Source of the DNA: an uncultured Faecalibacterium sp.
Lineage (GTDB): Bacteria; Bacillota; Clostridia; Oscillospirales; Ruminococcaceae
Length of the DNA stretch: 50,217 nt
Assembly: GCA_900772565.1 (NCBI GenBank)
Contig: CAAHET010000188.1
Location: 1 to 50,217, forward strand
Direction: 5' to 3'
The stretch's first letter is position 1; each line of letters opens with the position of its first letter. The translations under genes and the position numbers were made by a program. Positions 31,870-40,413 of the stretch are shown piece by piece. The notes beneath the pieces are model-generated. The model made no database searches, was not told the origin of the DNA, and was given only the letters and a program-made list of their open reading frames with translations.

Positions 31870-33435
31870 ATGATGCAGCAGAACCGTGACCGCAACGGCA
31901 GACCCCGGAACACCAGACCCTATGACCCGAACCGGGATGTGGTGCGCACCTCTGCGCCTTCGCAGGATCATACACCCCGGAGCACCGGCAGCAGCTACGG
32001 CTATAACGGCGAGCCGCTCAGCCGCCCTCCTTCCCGCAGCGCCAACGGCAGCGTGCGCTCCTCCCGGGCAGATAACAGCATCCAGTTCCCCACCCAGCCC
32101 CAGAACCGCCGTCCGGCGCAGGGGAACAATACCATGCCGTATCCCTCCGGCAATCGCCCGGCAGGCAGCAGACCCAAAAACGCAAAGTCCGGCGGCAAAC
32201 AGCGCCGCCCGGCAAACAATGCCCGCAGCGGGCAGAGCAGCCGGAAAAACCAGAACGTGCAGAACAGCCCGAACCGGCAGCACCCGGCAGGCAGCCAAAG
32301 CCAGCGTCTGCGCCCGGCGCAGAGCGCTCCGCAGCAAACTCCTGCCCGGCGGGAAAAGCGCAAAAAGCGCAAGGTGACCCGCGCCACCCTGCGCCGCCGC
32401 CGGATACTGCGCCGCCTGACCGCCTTTGCCATGCTGCTGTGCGTCATTGGTGCAGGCATCTACCTGACCATGACCATGCTGTTCCGCATCAACTCCATTC
32501 AGGTGCAGACCCCGGACGGCAAGCAGGTGACCGAGATCGCGGGCTATTCCGCAGACAACATTCTGCAGCAGATGGGCGTGCAGCTGGAGGAGAACATCTT
32601 CAGCTTTGAGCCCGGCGAAAAGGCCGCTGTGCTGGAGCAGAACTTCCCGCTGCTAGGCTCCATCAAGGTGATCCGGGACTACCCCAACACCGTGGTGGTG
32701 CAGGTGACAGAGGCCGTGCCCGCCTACGCGGTGCAAAACGGCAGCAAGTGGCTTGTGATCTCGGATCAATGGAAGATCCTGTCCGAGGAAAGCACCCAGC
32801 CCGAGGGGCTTTGCACCCTGTACGGCGGCAAGCTGCAGGATACCGCCCCGGGACAGGCGTTCTGCCTTGTGGAGGATGCGGACGCCGCAAGCACCTCCGG
32901 GTCGGAAGCAGCCGGGAGCGAAAGCACGGCGGACACAGAGGATGCCCGCATGGAAGCGCTGCGCACCTTGGTGAGCAAGCTGGAGGAATACGGCCTGTCG
33001 CAGGATGTGACACGGCTGGAAGTGGCAGACACCGAGCAGATCGCCTTTTTGTATCAGGATCGCATCAGCGTGCTGCTGGGTACGCTGAACGATCTGGATT
33101 ATAAGCTGGACCGTGCCCGCTATGTGCTGACCAACGCCGATGGCAAGGGTTGTGGCCCCACCGACACCGGGCGGCTGGACTTCAGCCATACCAGTGCCAG
33201 CAGCACCCGCAAGATCTATTTTGCACAGGGCGAGCCTACCCTGCCCTCCGGCTATGTGGTGCCGCCCAAGGCCGAGGAACCCGCCCCGGCCGAGGACACC
33301 GCCGACAGCACCGACAGTGCAGAAAGCACGGATGCTGCCGACACCACCGAACCGGCGGCTGAAGCGGACGCAGAGCAGCTGCCCCTGACCCACCCTGACC
33401 GCATGACGGCCAACGAAGAAGAAAACCCCATGTAA
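31870..33435 (+). CDS. ftsQ: Cell division protein FtsQ/DivIB
   Basis: 521 residues. A long disordered basic tail (about 1-180, rich in Arg, Asn, Gln, Pro) precedes one membrane helix (about 182-203). A POTRA domain follows (FRINSIQVQTPDGKQVTEIAG and VIRDYPNTVVVQVTEAVPAYAVQNGSKW), then an acidic C-terminal tail rich in Ala, Glu and Thr. The tail and N-terminal region are much longer than in model DivIB proteins. It assembles the divisome with FtsL. ATG at 31870 is chosen because GGAAGG stands at the right distance; the GTG at 31864 does not fit. It lies between murG and murE. Confidence 0.9.
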   Translation: MMQQNRDRNGRPRNTRPYDPNRDVVRTSAPSQDHTPRSTGSSYGYNGEPLSRPPSRSANGSVRSSRADNSIQFPTQPQNRRPAQGNNTMPYPSGNRPAGSRPKNAKSGGKQRRPANNARSGQSSRKNQNVQNSPNRQHPAGSQSQRLRPAQSAPQQTPARREKRKKRKVTRATLRRRRILRRLTAFAMLLCVIGAGIYLTMTMLFRINSIQVQTPDGKQVTEIAGYSADNILQQMGVQLEENIFSFEPGEKAAVLEQNFPLLGSIKVIRDYPNTVVVQVTEAVPAYAVQNGSKWLVISDQWKILSEESTQPEGLCTLYGGKLQDTAPGQAFCLVEDADAASTSGSEAAGSESTADTEDARMEALRTLVSKLEEYGLSQDVTRLEVADTEQIAFLYQDRISVLLGTLNDLDYKLDRARYVLTNADGKGCGPTDTGRLDFSHTSASSTRKIYFAQGEPTLPSGYVVPPKAEEPAPAEDTADSTDSAESTDAADTTEPAAEADAEQLPLTHPDRMTANEEENPM

Positions 33436-33458
33436 AGAAGCTCTATGGAGGAGACTGT

Positions 33459-34937
33459 ATGAAGCTGGAACAACTGATGGAAGGCGTGCCCTTTACCCTT
33501 GTGCAGGGCAGTCTGGATACTGAGATCGCAGATATCATCTACGACAGCCGCAAGGCTGCCCCGGGGCTTTTGTTCGTGTGCATCGTGGGCACCCAGCGGG
33601 ACAGCCACACGTTTGCCGCCGACTGCGCCGCCAAGGGGGTCAGCGCGCTGGTCATCCAGCACGATATCGACCTTTCTGCCCTGCCCGGGGTGACCGTGGT
33701 CAAGGTGGAGAGCAGCCGCTATGCCATGGCGCTGATGAGCGCCAACCTCTTCGGCAACCCTGCCCGGCAGATGACCATGATCGGCGTCACCGGCACCAAG
33801 GGCAAGACCACCATCACCCACATGATCAAGAGCGTGCTGGAGGCCGCAGGCCGCAAGGTGGGCATGATCGGCACCAACGGCATCTACTATATGGGACGCC
33901 ACAAGGACACCGCCAACACCACCCCGGAAAGCTACGAGCTGCAAAAGACCTTCCGGGAGTTTCTGGATGCCGGCTGCGACACCGCGCTGATGGAGGTGTC
34001 CAGTCAGGGCCTGATGATGGACCGCGTGGCGGGCGTGCACTACGATGTGGGCGTGTTCACCAACCTTTCGCCGGATCACATCGGCCCCGGTGAGCACAAG
34101 ACCTTTGAGGAGTACCGCAGCTGGAAGGGACAGCTGTTCAAGCGCTGCGATGTGGGCGTGGTGAACATCGACGATGAGAACACCGCCGCCCTGCTGGAGG
34201 GCCATACCTGCAAGCTGGTCACCTATGGCCGCGATGAAAAGGCCGACTACCGCGAGACCGGCTACGAGCTGCTGCGCACCCACGATTTTCTGGGTGTCGC
34301 CTTCCACGTTACCGGCAAGGACGAGATGGACGTCAAGGTGAACATGCCCGGCGAGTTCAGCGTGTACAACGCGCTGGCTGCGCTGGCCGTGGGCAAGGTG
34401 CTGGGTCTGCCGGACGCCGCCATCCACGATGGTCTGGGCAAGTGCGTGGTGAAGGGACGTGTGGAACTGGTGCCCATCAGCAAAAGGTTCACCATCCTGC
34501 TGGACTACGCCCACAACGAGGTATCCACCGAGAGCCTGCTCACCACCCTGCGCGCCTACAAGCCCCACCGTCTGGTGGTGGTGTTCGGCTGCGGCGGCAA
34601 CCGCTCCAAGCTGCGCCGCTACGGTATGGGCGAGATCTGCGCCAAAATGGCGGATTTCTCCATCCTCACCGAGGATAACAACCGCTTTGAAAAGGTGGAG
34701 GATATCATTGCGGACATCCGCGAGGGCATGAACAAGGGCAACCCGGACGCAAAGTTCGTGGAGATCCCCGACCGTCTGGACGCGCTGCACTACGCAGTGG
34801 ATCACGCACAGGAGGGCGATCTGATCGCCGTCATCGGCAAGGGGCACGAGACCTACCGCGACCGCGAGGGCGTCAAGACCCCCTTCCTTGAGCGGGAGCT
34901 GCTGGAAGAATACGCCCAGCAGATCGGGCTGGAATAA
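33459..34937 (+). CDS. murE: UDP-N-acetylmuramoyl-tripeptide synthetase
   Basis: 492 residues. It adds the third stem-peptide residue to UDP-MurNAc-L-Ala-D-Glu. The ATP loop is GVTGTKGKTT, YYMGRHKDTANTTPESYELQ is the family marker, and the C-terminal domain has DYAHNEVSTES. The amino-acid-specificity site, usually DNPR for meso-diaminopimelate, reads DNNR (about 406-409). The Arg that binds diaminopimelate is kept, so that substrate is likely, but the Pro is lost. The start at 33459 follows GGAGGAG. It is the last gene of the dcw cluster in view. Confidence 0.93.
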   Translation: MKLEQLMEGVPFTLVQGSLDTEIADIIYDSRKAAPGLLFVCIVGTQRDSHTFAADCAAKGVSALVIQHDIDLSALPGVTVVKVESSRYAMALMSANLFGNPARQMTMIGVTGTKGKTTITHMIKSVLEAAGRKVGMIGTNGIYYMGRHKDTANTTPESYELQKTFREFLDAGCDTALMEVSSQGLMMDRVAGVHYDVGVFTNLSPDHIGPGEHKTFEEYRSWKGQLFKRCDVGVVNIDDENTAALLEGHTCKLVTYGRDEKADYRETGYELLRTHDFLGVAFHVTGKDEMDVKVNMPGEFSVYNALAALAVGKVLGLPDAAIHDGLGKCVVKGRVELVPISKRFTILLDYAHNEVSTESLLTTLRAYKPHRLVVVFGCGGNRSKLRRYGMGEICAKMADFSILTEDNNRFEKVEDIIADIREGMNKGNPDAKFVEIPDRLDALHYAVDHAQEGDLIAVIGKGHETYRDREGVKTPFLERELLEEYAQQIGLE

Positions 34938-35053
34938 AGAATATTTTTATTTTGGGGGACAGGAAGGTCTGCGGATCTTCCTGTTCCCCATTTTCACCGG
35001 GAAGGTTGTAACGGGAAGCTGCTGTTTATCTTTACGGCCCCTCTGTGAAAAAA

Positions 35054-35087
35054 GCGTTTGTCGCACTCCGCAGAGTGCGACAAACGC
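35054..35087. repeat. Perfect 15-bp inverted repeat between murE and the fab operon
   Basis: Arms 35054-35068 and 35073-35087, loop CGCA. On the minus strand the stem is followed by six T, so as a terminator it would act on minus-strand transcripts, but no minus gene is present here. The gap 34938-35383 holds this repeat, a terminator, a small palindrome and the fab promoter. I see no gene in it. Confidence 0.7.
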
Positions 35088-35166
35088 GAAATTAAAAATA
35101 ATTTTCCGCTGATTATGCGCAAAGCAAACGCGGCGCGCATTCCAAATCGTTCATATTCAAAAGAGA

Positions 35167-35200
35167 GCCGCTGCACAAAGTACCGTGCAGCGGCCTTTTT
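35167..35200 (+). terminator. Terminator of the dcw operon
   Basis: GCCGCTGCAC pairs with GTGCAGCGGC around an 8-base loop and is followed by CTTTTT. Confidence 0.8.
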
Positions 35201-35254
35201 GCGCCCTGCGGGAGACCCCTATATAAAAAGGAAGCAAACTGTGACAAAAGTGTA

Positions 35255-35270
35255 AAAGATAAAAATCTTT
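35255..35270. promoter_or_regulatory. Palindrome AAAGAT-AAAA-ATCTTT upstream of the fab promoter
   Basis: Perfect inverted repeat 11 bases upstream of the -35 box. It is a possible operator for a fatty-acid regulator. It does not match the FapR site, and similarity to FabT sites is only general. Confidence 0.35.
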
Positions 35271-35281
35271 AACTAAAACCA

Positions 35282-35309
35282 TTGACTTATCCGACGGTTT
35301 GGCTATAAT
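35282..35309 (+). promoter_or_regulatory. Promoter of the fatty-acid operon
   Basis: TTGACT (35282-35287) and TATAAT (35304-35309) with a 16-base spacer. It serves acpP to fabZ. Confidence 0.8.
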
Positions 35310-35383
35310 GGTCGTGTTCGATACCTCACAAATTTTAGGTAAATAATCAAATACAAACAGTGAACATAAAGGAGAATACTACC

Positions 35384-35611
35384 ATGACTTTCGAGGAAAT
35401 GAAGAAGATCGTTGTCGATACCCTGAGCTGCGATGAGGACAAGGTGACCATGGAGGCCAGCCTGACCGAGGATCTGGAGGCCGACAGCCTGGACGCTGTG
35501 GAGCTGAACATGGCACTGGAAGAGGCCTGCGGCGTGTCCATCCCCGATGAGGAGCTGGCAAACCTCAAGACCGTGGGCGATATCTTCAACTACATCAATG
35601 CCCATGTCTGA
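35384..35611 (+). CDS. acpP: Acyl carrier protein of fatty-acid synthesis
   Basis: 75 residues, acidic. The phosphopantetheine serine is Ser35 in LEADSLDAVELNMALEEACG. It carries growing acyl chains for the enzymes encoded downstream. The start at 35384 follows AAAGGAG. It is the first gene of a ten-gene operon, so its promoter sets expression of the pathway. Confidence 0.96.
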   Translation: MTFEEMKKIVVDTLSCDEDKVTMEASLTEDLEADSLDAVELNMALEEACGVSIPDEELANLKTVGDIFNYINAHV

Positions 35612-35632
35612 GGCTGACCGAGGCGAAACGCG

Positions 35633-36490
35633 ATGAACAGTATCAAAGACCTGCTGCCGGGCAGCATGCGGGAGCGCACCTTCCAGCTGAAAGCCCGGCG
35701 GGATGCGGGTGCCGTGTGGAACGACCCGCAGTTCGTGGAATGCAAAAAGTGCGGACGCCGCGCCACCCGCCAGATCTGGAACAAGGCGCAGTACGTCTGC
35801 CCCAACTGCGGGGTGCACCTGCCCATCGGCGGGTACTACCGCCTGAACCTCATTCTGGATAAAGGCAGCTTCCGGGAATTGGACGCCGACCTTGCCCCGC
35901 AGGATGTGCTGCAGTTTCCCGGCTACCCGGAAAAGCTGGAAGCACAGACTGGCAAGACCGGCCTGAAGGAAGCCGTCATCACCGCCACAGGGCGCATCGA
36001 GGGCACCCCGGTGGTGGCTGCGGTGCTGGACAGCCGGTTCTTTATGGGCAGCATGAGCACCACCGTGGGCGAAAAGATCACCCGCGCCGTGGAGCACGCC
36101 GCCGCAAAGCACCTGCCGCTGATCATTTTCTCGGCCAGCGGCGGCGCCCGGATGCAGGAGGGCATTTTCAGCCTGATGCAGATGGCCAAGACCTCTGCTG
36201 CCATCGAGCGGTTCTCCGCCCGGGGCGGGCTGTACATCAGCGTGCTGACCCACCCCACCACCGGCGGCGTGACCGCCAGCTTTGCCAGCCTTGGCGACAT
36301 CATGCTGGCCGAGCCCGGGGCACTGATCGGCTTTGCGGGCCCCCGGGTCATTGAACAGACCATCGGCGAAAAGCTGCCCGCAGGCTTCCAGCGCAGCGAG
36401 TTCCAGTACGAGCACGGCTTTGTGGATAAGGTAGTGCCCCGTACCGAAATGCGCGAAACACTGGCGCAGCTGCTGCGTCTGCACGCCTGA
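35633..36490 (+). CDS. accD: Acetyl-CoA carboxylase carboxyltransferase beta subunit
   Basis: 285 residues. With AccA it transfers CO2 from biotin to acetyl-CoA, making malonyl-CoA. The zinc ribbon is Cys37, Cys40, Cys56 and Cys59 (CKKC...CPNC). The crotonase-like core has ASGGARMQEGIFSLMQMAKTS and HPTTGGVTASFASLGDI, and the sequence ends in GFAGPRVIEQTIGEKLP. It starts 21 bases after acpP. The biotin carrier and biotin carboxylase genes are not in this operon. Confidence 0.95.
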   Translation: MNSIKDLLPGSMRERTFQLKARRDAGAVWNDPQFVECKKCGRRATRQIWNKAQYVCPNCGVHLPIGGYYRLNLILDKGSFRELDADLAPQDVLQFPGYPEKLEAQTGKTGLKEAVITATGRIEGTPVVAAVLDSRFFMGSMSTTVGEKITRAVEHAAAKHLPLIIFSASGGARMQEGIFSLMQMAKTSAAIERFSARGGLYISVLTHPTTGGVTASFASLGDIMLAEPGALIGFAGPRVIEQTIGEKLPAGFQRSEFQYEHGFVDKVVPRTEMRETLAQLLRLHA

Positions 36491-36504
36491 GGAGGGAGCG
36501 CCTT

Positions 36505-37464
36505 ATGATCAAGGACATCTTACAACAGCTCGCACCGCTGGATGAAAAGATCGCCGCTCTGCGCGGCGACCCGGCGGACGAGAACATGACCGATATCACC
36601 AACCACGCTGCCGAGCTGGCAGAGCTTTCCGCACAGGAGGACGCTTTGCTGTCCGGCTGCGGAGCGCTGACCGCAGAGGACAGGGTTTTTCTGGCACGCC
36701 ACCCGGAGCGTCCCCACATCGATGAGATCGTGGATGCACTGTTCACCGATTTCTTTGAGCAGTGCGGCGACCGCCAGTGCAAGGAAGATGCCGCCATTCT
36801 GGGCGGTGTGGCACTGTTCCACGGCCAGCCGGTCACGGTCATCGGCCACCGCAAGGGCAGCACGCTGGAAGAAAACCTGCGCTGCAATTTCGGTATGCCC
36901 GGGCCGGAGGGCTACCGCAAGGCCCTGCGCCTGATGAAGCAGGCGGAAAAATTTGACCGTCCCATCATCACCTTCATCGACACCCCGGGTGCATACCCCG
37001 GCAAGGACGCCGAGGAGCGCGGACAGGGCGAAGCCATTGCCCGCAACCTGATGGAGATGAGCGGCCTGACCGTGCCGGTGATCGCAGTGGTCACCGGCGA
37101 GGGCTCCTCCGGCGGCGCGCTGGCGCTGGGTGTGGCAAACCGCATCCTCATGCTGGAAAACGCCGTCTACTCGGTGCTGAGCCCCGAGGGCTTTGCCAGC
37201 ATCCTGTGGAAGGATTCTTCCCGCAGCGGCGAAGCCTGCGAGATCATGAAGCTGACCGCGCAGGATCTGTACAAGGACGGCATTGTGGAAGAGATCATCC
37301 CGGAGCCGGTGGGCGGCGCACAGCGCGCTCACGGGGTACTGTTCGGCAATCTGGACGATGCACTGCGGCGTCAGCTGCGCAGCCTTGACCGCATGAACGG
37401 CCGTCAGCTGGCCGAGCAGCGCTACCAGAAATTCCGTCAGATCGGAGAAATGAGGAAAGCATGA
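36505..37464 (+). CDS. accA: Acetyl-CoA carboxylase carboxyltransferase alpha subunit
   Basis: 319 residues, partner of AccD. Family markers: HPERPHIDEIVDALFTDF, TVIGHRKGSTLEENLRCNFGMPGPEGYRKALR, TFIDTPGAYPGKDAEERGQGEAIARNL and EGSSGGALALGVANRI. The start follows GAGGGAG. The stop overlaps the fabH start by four bases (ATGA). Confidence 0.96.
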   Translation: MIKDILQQLAPLDEKIAALRGDPADENMTDITNHAAELAELSAQEDALLSGCGALTAEDRVFLARHPERPHIDEIVDALFTDFFEQCGDRQCKEDAAILGGVALFHGQPVTVIGHRKGSTLEENLRCNFGMPGPEGYRKALRLMKQAEKFDRPIITFIDTPGAYPGKDAEERGQGEAIARNLMEMSGLTVPVIAVVTGEGSSGGALALGVANRILMLENAVYSVLSPEGFASILWKDSSRSGEACEIMKLTAQDLYKDGIVEEIIPEPVGGAQRAHGVLFGNLDDALRRQLRSLDRMNGRQLAEQRYQKFRQIGEMRKA

Positions 37465-38411
37465 AGGGTTTGCGTCTGATCGCCACCGGCGGGGCTTTGC
37501 CCGGCCGCACGGTCACCAACGAAGAGCTGAGCCGCACCGTGGATACCAGCGACGAGTGGATCACCACCCGCACCGGCATCCGCACACGGCACTACTGCAC
37601 CGAGGGCGAAAACGCCGCCACACTGGCCATTGCCGCCGCAAAGCAGGCGCTGCAGCGCAGCGGCCTTGCCCCGGCAGACATTGCCTGCTGCGTCTGCGCT
37701 ACCCTTTCCGCACCGGATGCCACCCCAAGTGTGGCCTGTCAGGTGCAGGCGGCGCTGGCACTGCCGGAAAACCGCCCCGCACTGGATGTGAACGCCGCCT
37801 GTTCCGGCTTTTTGTACGGCACGGCGGTGGCGCGCGGCCTGCTGGCTACGCTGGGCGGGCGGTACGCGCTGGTCATCGGCACGGAGGCGCTCTCCCGCCT
37901 GATGGACCCTGCCGACCGCTCCACCTGTGTGCTGTTTGGCGATGGAGCCGGTGCGGCGGTGTTTGAACTGACCGACACCTCCGCGCCCTTTGCCATCACG
38001 CTGGGGGCCCGGGGCGATGCCGCCATCCATGCCGGCGGCCCCAGCCGCGCAGGCTCGGCACCCATCAGCATGGACGGCAGGGCAGTGTTCCGCTTTGCGG
38101 TGGATGCCCTGCCCAAGTGCCTGCACACCGTGCTGGACGAGACCGGCCTTACGCTGGACAATCTGGACTGGGTGGTCTGCCATCAGGCCAACAGCCGTAT
38201 CATTGACCACTGCGTCAAGGCGCTGCACGCCGACGGTGCAAAGTTCTACAAAAACATGGACCGCCACGGCAACACCAGTGCTGCCAGCATTCCGGTGGCG
38301 CTGAACGAGCTGGCCGAAAGCGGCCAGCTGCTCCCAGGTCAGACCCTTGCCTGCATCGGCTTCGGCGGCGGCCTGACCTGGGGCGGCATGATCGTGGAAT
38401 ATAAAGGATAA
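37461..38411 (+). CDS. fabH: 3-oxoacyl-ACP synthase III
   Basis: 316 residues, the initiating condensing enzyme (acyl-CoA plus malonyl-ACP). The catalytic triad is visible: Cys114 in NAACSGFLYG, His in HQANSRII (near 243) and Asn in RHGNTSAAS (near 273). The start signature SDEWITTRTGIRTRH is also present. The gene is translationally coupled to accA and ends 5 bases before fabK. Confidence 0.96.
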   Translation: MKGLRLIATGGALPGRTVTNEELSRTVDTSDEWITTRTGIRTRHYCTEGENAATLAIAAAKQALQRSGLAPADIACCVCATLSAPDATPSVACQVQAALALPENRPALDVNAACSGFLYGTAVARGLLATLGGRYALVIGTEALSRLMDPADRSTCVLFGDGAGAAVFELTDTSAPFAITLGARGDAAIHAGGPSRAGSAPISMDGRAVFRFAVDALPKCLHTVLDETGLTLDNLDWVVCHQANSRIIDHCVKALHADGAKFYKNMDRHGNTSAASIPVALNELAESGQLLPGQTLACIGFGGGLTWGGMIVEYKG

Positions 38412-38416
38412 AGACC

Positions 38417-39352
38417 ATGAAACTTTTAAACGAGATCCTGGGGACGAAATACCCCATCATTCAGGGCGGCATGGCCAACATTGCCACCGGTGAGTTTGCC
38501 GCCGCCTGTTCCAACGCCGGTGCACTGGGCATCATCGGTGCAGGCGGCATGAATGCCGATACCCTGCGCCAGAACATCCGCCGCTGCCGGGAGCTGACCG
38601 ACAAGCCCTTTGGTGTGAACATCATGCTCATGCACCCGCAGGCAGATGAGTTTGCCCAGATCGTGGTGGAGGAAAAAGTCGCCGTGGTCACCACCGGCGC
38701 AGGCAACCCGGGCAAGTACGTTCCCATGTGGAAAGCTGCCGGCATCAAGGTGATCCCGGTGGTGGCTGCTGCCGTACTGGCACGGCACTTGGAGCCGCTG
38801 GGCATCGACGCCGTCATTGCTGAGGGCACCGAGAGCGGCGGCCATGTGGGCGAGATGACCACCATGGCACTGGTGCCGCAGGTGGTGGACGCGGTCAGTG
38901 TGCCGGTTATCGCCGCAGGCGGCATTGCAGATGGCCGTCAGCTGGCGGCTGCGCTGGCGCTGGGTGCCTGCGGTGTGCAGGTGGGCACCTGCCTGCTGGC
39001 AAGCGAGGAGTGCCCCATCCACGAAAACTACAAGGCCGCGCTGCTCAAAGCCGGGGACAGTGACACCATCGTCACCGGGCGCACTGTGGGTGCACCGGTG
39101 CGTGTGCTGAAAAACCGCATGAGCCGGGAGTATGTCCGTCAAGAAAAGGCGGGCGCCGATAAGATGGAACTGGAAAAATACACGCTGGGCAGCCTGCGCC
39201 GCGCTGTCTTTGAGGGCGACACGGTAAGCGGCAGCCTGATGGCCGGTCAGGTGGCCGGAATGCTGCACGAGATACGCCCTGTGGCCGACATCCTTGCCGA
39301 CCTGTGGCAGGGCGGGAGGCAGCGCATCGCCGCGCTGAACACCGAATGCTGA
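38417..39352 (+). CDS. fabK: Enoyl-ACP reductase II, FMN-dependent
   Basis: 311 residues, TIM-barrel flavoprotein completing the last reduction of each elongation cycle. Markers: NEILGTKYPIIQGGMANIAT, GIIGAGGMNAD, EGTESGGHVGEMTTM and GGIADGRQLAAALALGACGVQVGT. No FabI or FabL is present in the operon, so FabK is the apparent main reductase. It overlaps the next gene by 7 bases. Confidence 0.94.
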   Translation: MKLLNEILGTKYPIIQGGMANIATGEFAAACSNAGALGIIGAGGMNADTLRQNIRRCRELTDKPFGVNIMLMHPQADEFAQIVVEEKVAVVTTGAGNPGKYVPMWKAAGIKVIPVVAAAVLARHLEPLGIDAVIAEGTESGGHVGEMTTMALVPQVVDAVSVPVIAAGGIADGRQLAAALALGACGVQVGTCLLASEECPIHENYKAALLKAGDSDTIVTGRTVGAPVRVLKNRMSREYVRQEKAGADKMELEKYTLGSLRRAVFEGDTVSGSLMAGQVAGMLHEIRPVADILADLWQGGRQRIAALNTEC

Positions 39353-40413
39353 CCCTTGGCGGCAAGCCCCTGCAACTGCCCATTTTGCAGGGCGGCATGG
39401 GCGTGGGCGTCTCGCTGGGCGGGCTGGCCGGTGCGGTAGCGGCCTGCGGCGGCATGGGGTGCATCTCCACCGCCGATGCAGGCTACCGCGAGCCGGATTT
39501 TGCCCGTGACCCGGCGGCAGCCAACCACCGCGCCCTGACCGCAGAGATTCAAAAAGCCAAGGCCATTGCCGGGGGCATGGGTGTGGTAGCCATCAACGCG
39601 ATGGTAGCCACCCGGGACTATGCCGAGGCCATCCGCACCGCCGTGGCGGCGGGGGTGGATGCCGTGGTCTCCGGTGCGGGTCTGCCGCTGGAACTGCCGG
39701 GCATCGTGGGCACCAAAGAGGTAGCCATTGCGCCCATCGTATCCAGCGCCCGGGCGGCAAAACTCATCCTGCGCCGCTGGGCAAAGGGCTTTGACCGCAC
39801 CGCCGATTTTGTGGTCATCGAGGGCTGCAAGGCGGGCGGACATCTCGGCTTTGCCGAGGAGGACCTGCTGGCCGACCGCTGCCAGACCTTGGACGAGATC
39901 CTGCCAGGGGTGCTGGCCGAGGTAAAGCCCTACGAGGAACAATACGGCCACGCCATCCCGGTATTCGTGGCGGGCGGCGTGTACACCGGTGCCGACATGG
40001 CACACTTTACAAAGCTTGGCGCTGCGGGCGTGCAGCTTGCCACCCGCTTTATCCCCACCTACGAGTGCGACGCCTCCCAGACCTACAAGGACGTGCTGCT
40101 GGCGGCAAAGCCCGAGGATGTGCGCATCATCCACAGCCCGGTGGGAATGCCCGGCCGTGCACTGAACACCCCGCTGGTGCAGGCGCTGGCCGAGGGCAAG
40201 CGCTTCCCGCCCAAGCGCTGCGCCCGGTGTCTCAAGACCTGCGACCCCGCCGCTGTGCCCTACTGCATCACCCACGCCCTCATCGAGGCGGTGAAGGGCA
40301 ACGTGGAGGAAGGACTCTTCTTCTGCGGCGAAAACGTGGGCAGGCTGGACCGGATGCGCACCGTGCGCGAGCTGATGGACGAACTTGTGACCGAATGGAG
40401 GCAGAATTTATGA
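39346..40413 (+). CDS. FabK-like / nitronate monooxygenase family flavoprotein
   Basis: 355 residues, a second TIM-barrel flavoprotein of the nitronate monooxygenase/enoyl reductase family: LQLPILQGGMGVGVSLGGLAG, EGCKAGGHLGF and GGVYTGADMAHFTKLGAAGVQLATRF. It differs from FabK by a C-terminal cluster of four cysteines within CARCLKTCDPAAVPYC, which could bind zinc or an iron-sulfur centre. The start at 39346 (MLTLGGKPLQ) overlaps the fabK stop. Its tight coupling to fabK and fabD suggests a step in fatty-acid synthesis, perhaps an isomerase or alternative reductase. This is inference. Confidence 0.85.
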   Translation: MLTLGGKPLQLPILQGGMGVGVSLGGLAGAVAACGGMGCISTADAGYREPDFARDPAAANHRALTAEIQKAKAIAGGMGVVAINAMVATRDYAEAIRTAVAAGVDAVVSGAGLPLELPGIVGTKEVAIAPIVSSARAAKLILRRWAKGFDRTADFVVIEGCKAGGHLGFAEEDLLADRCQTLDEILPGVLAEVKPYEEQYGHAIPVFVAGGVYTGADMAHFTKLGAAGVQLATRFIPTYECDASQTYKDVLLAAKPEDVRIIHSPVGMPGRALNTPLVQALAEGKRFPPKRCARCLKTCDPAAVPYCITHALIEAVKGNVEEGLFFCGENVGRLDRMRTVRELMDELVTEWRQNL

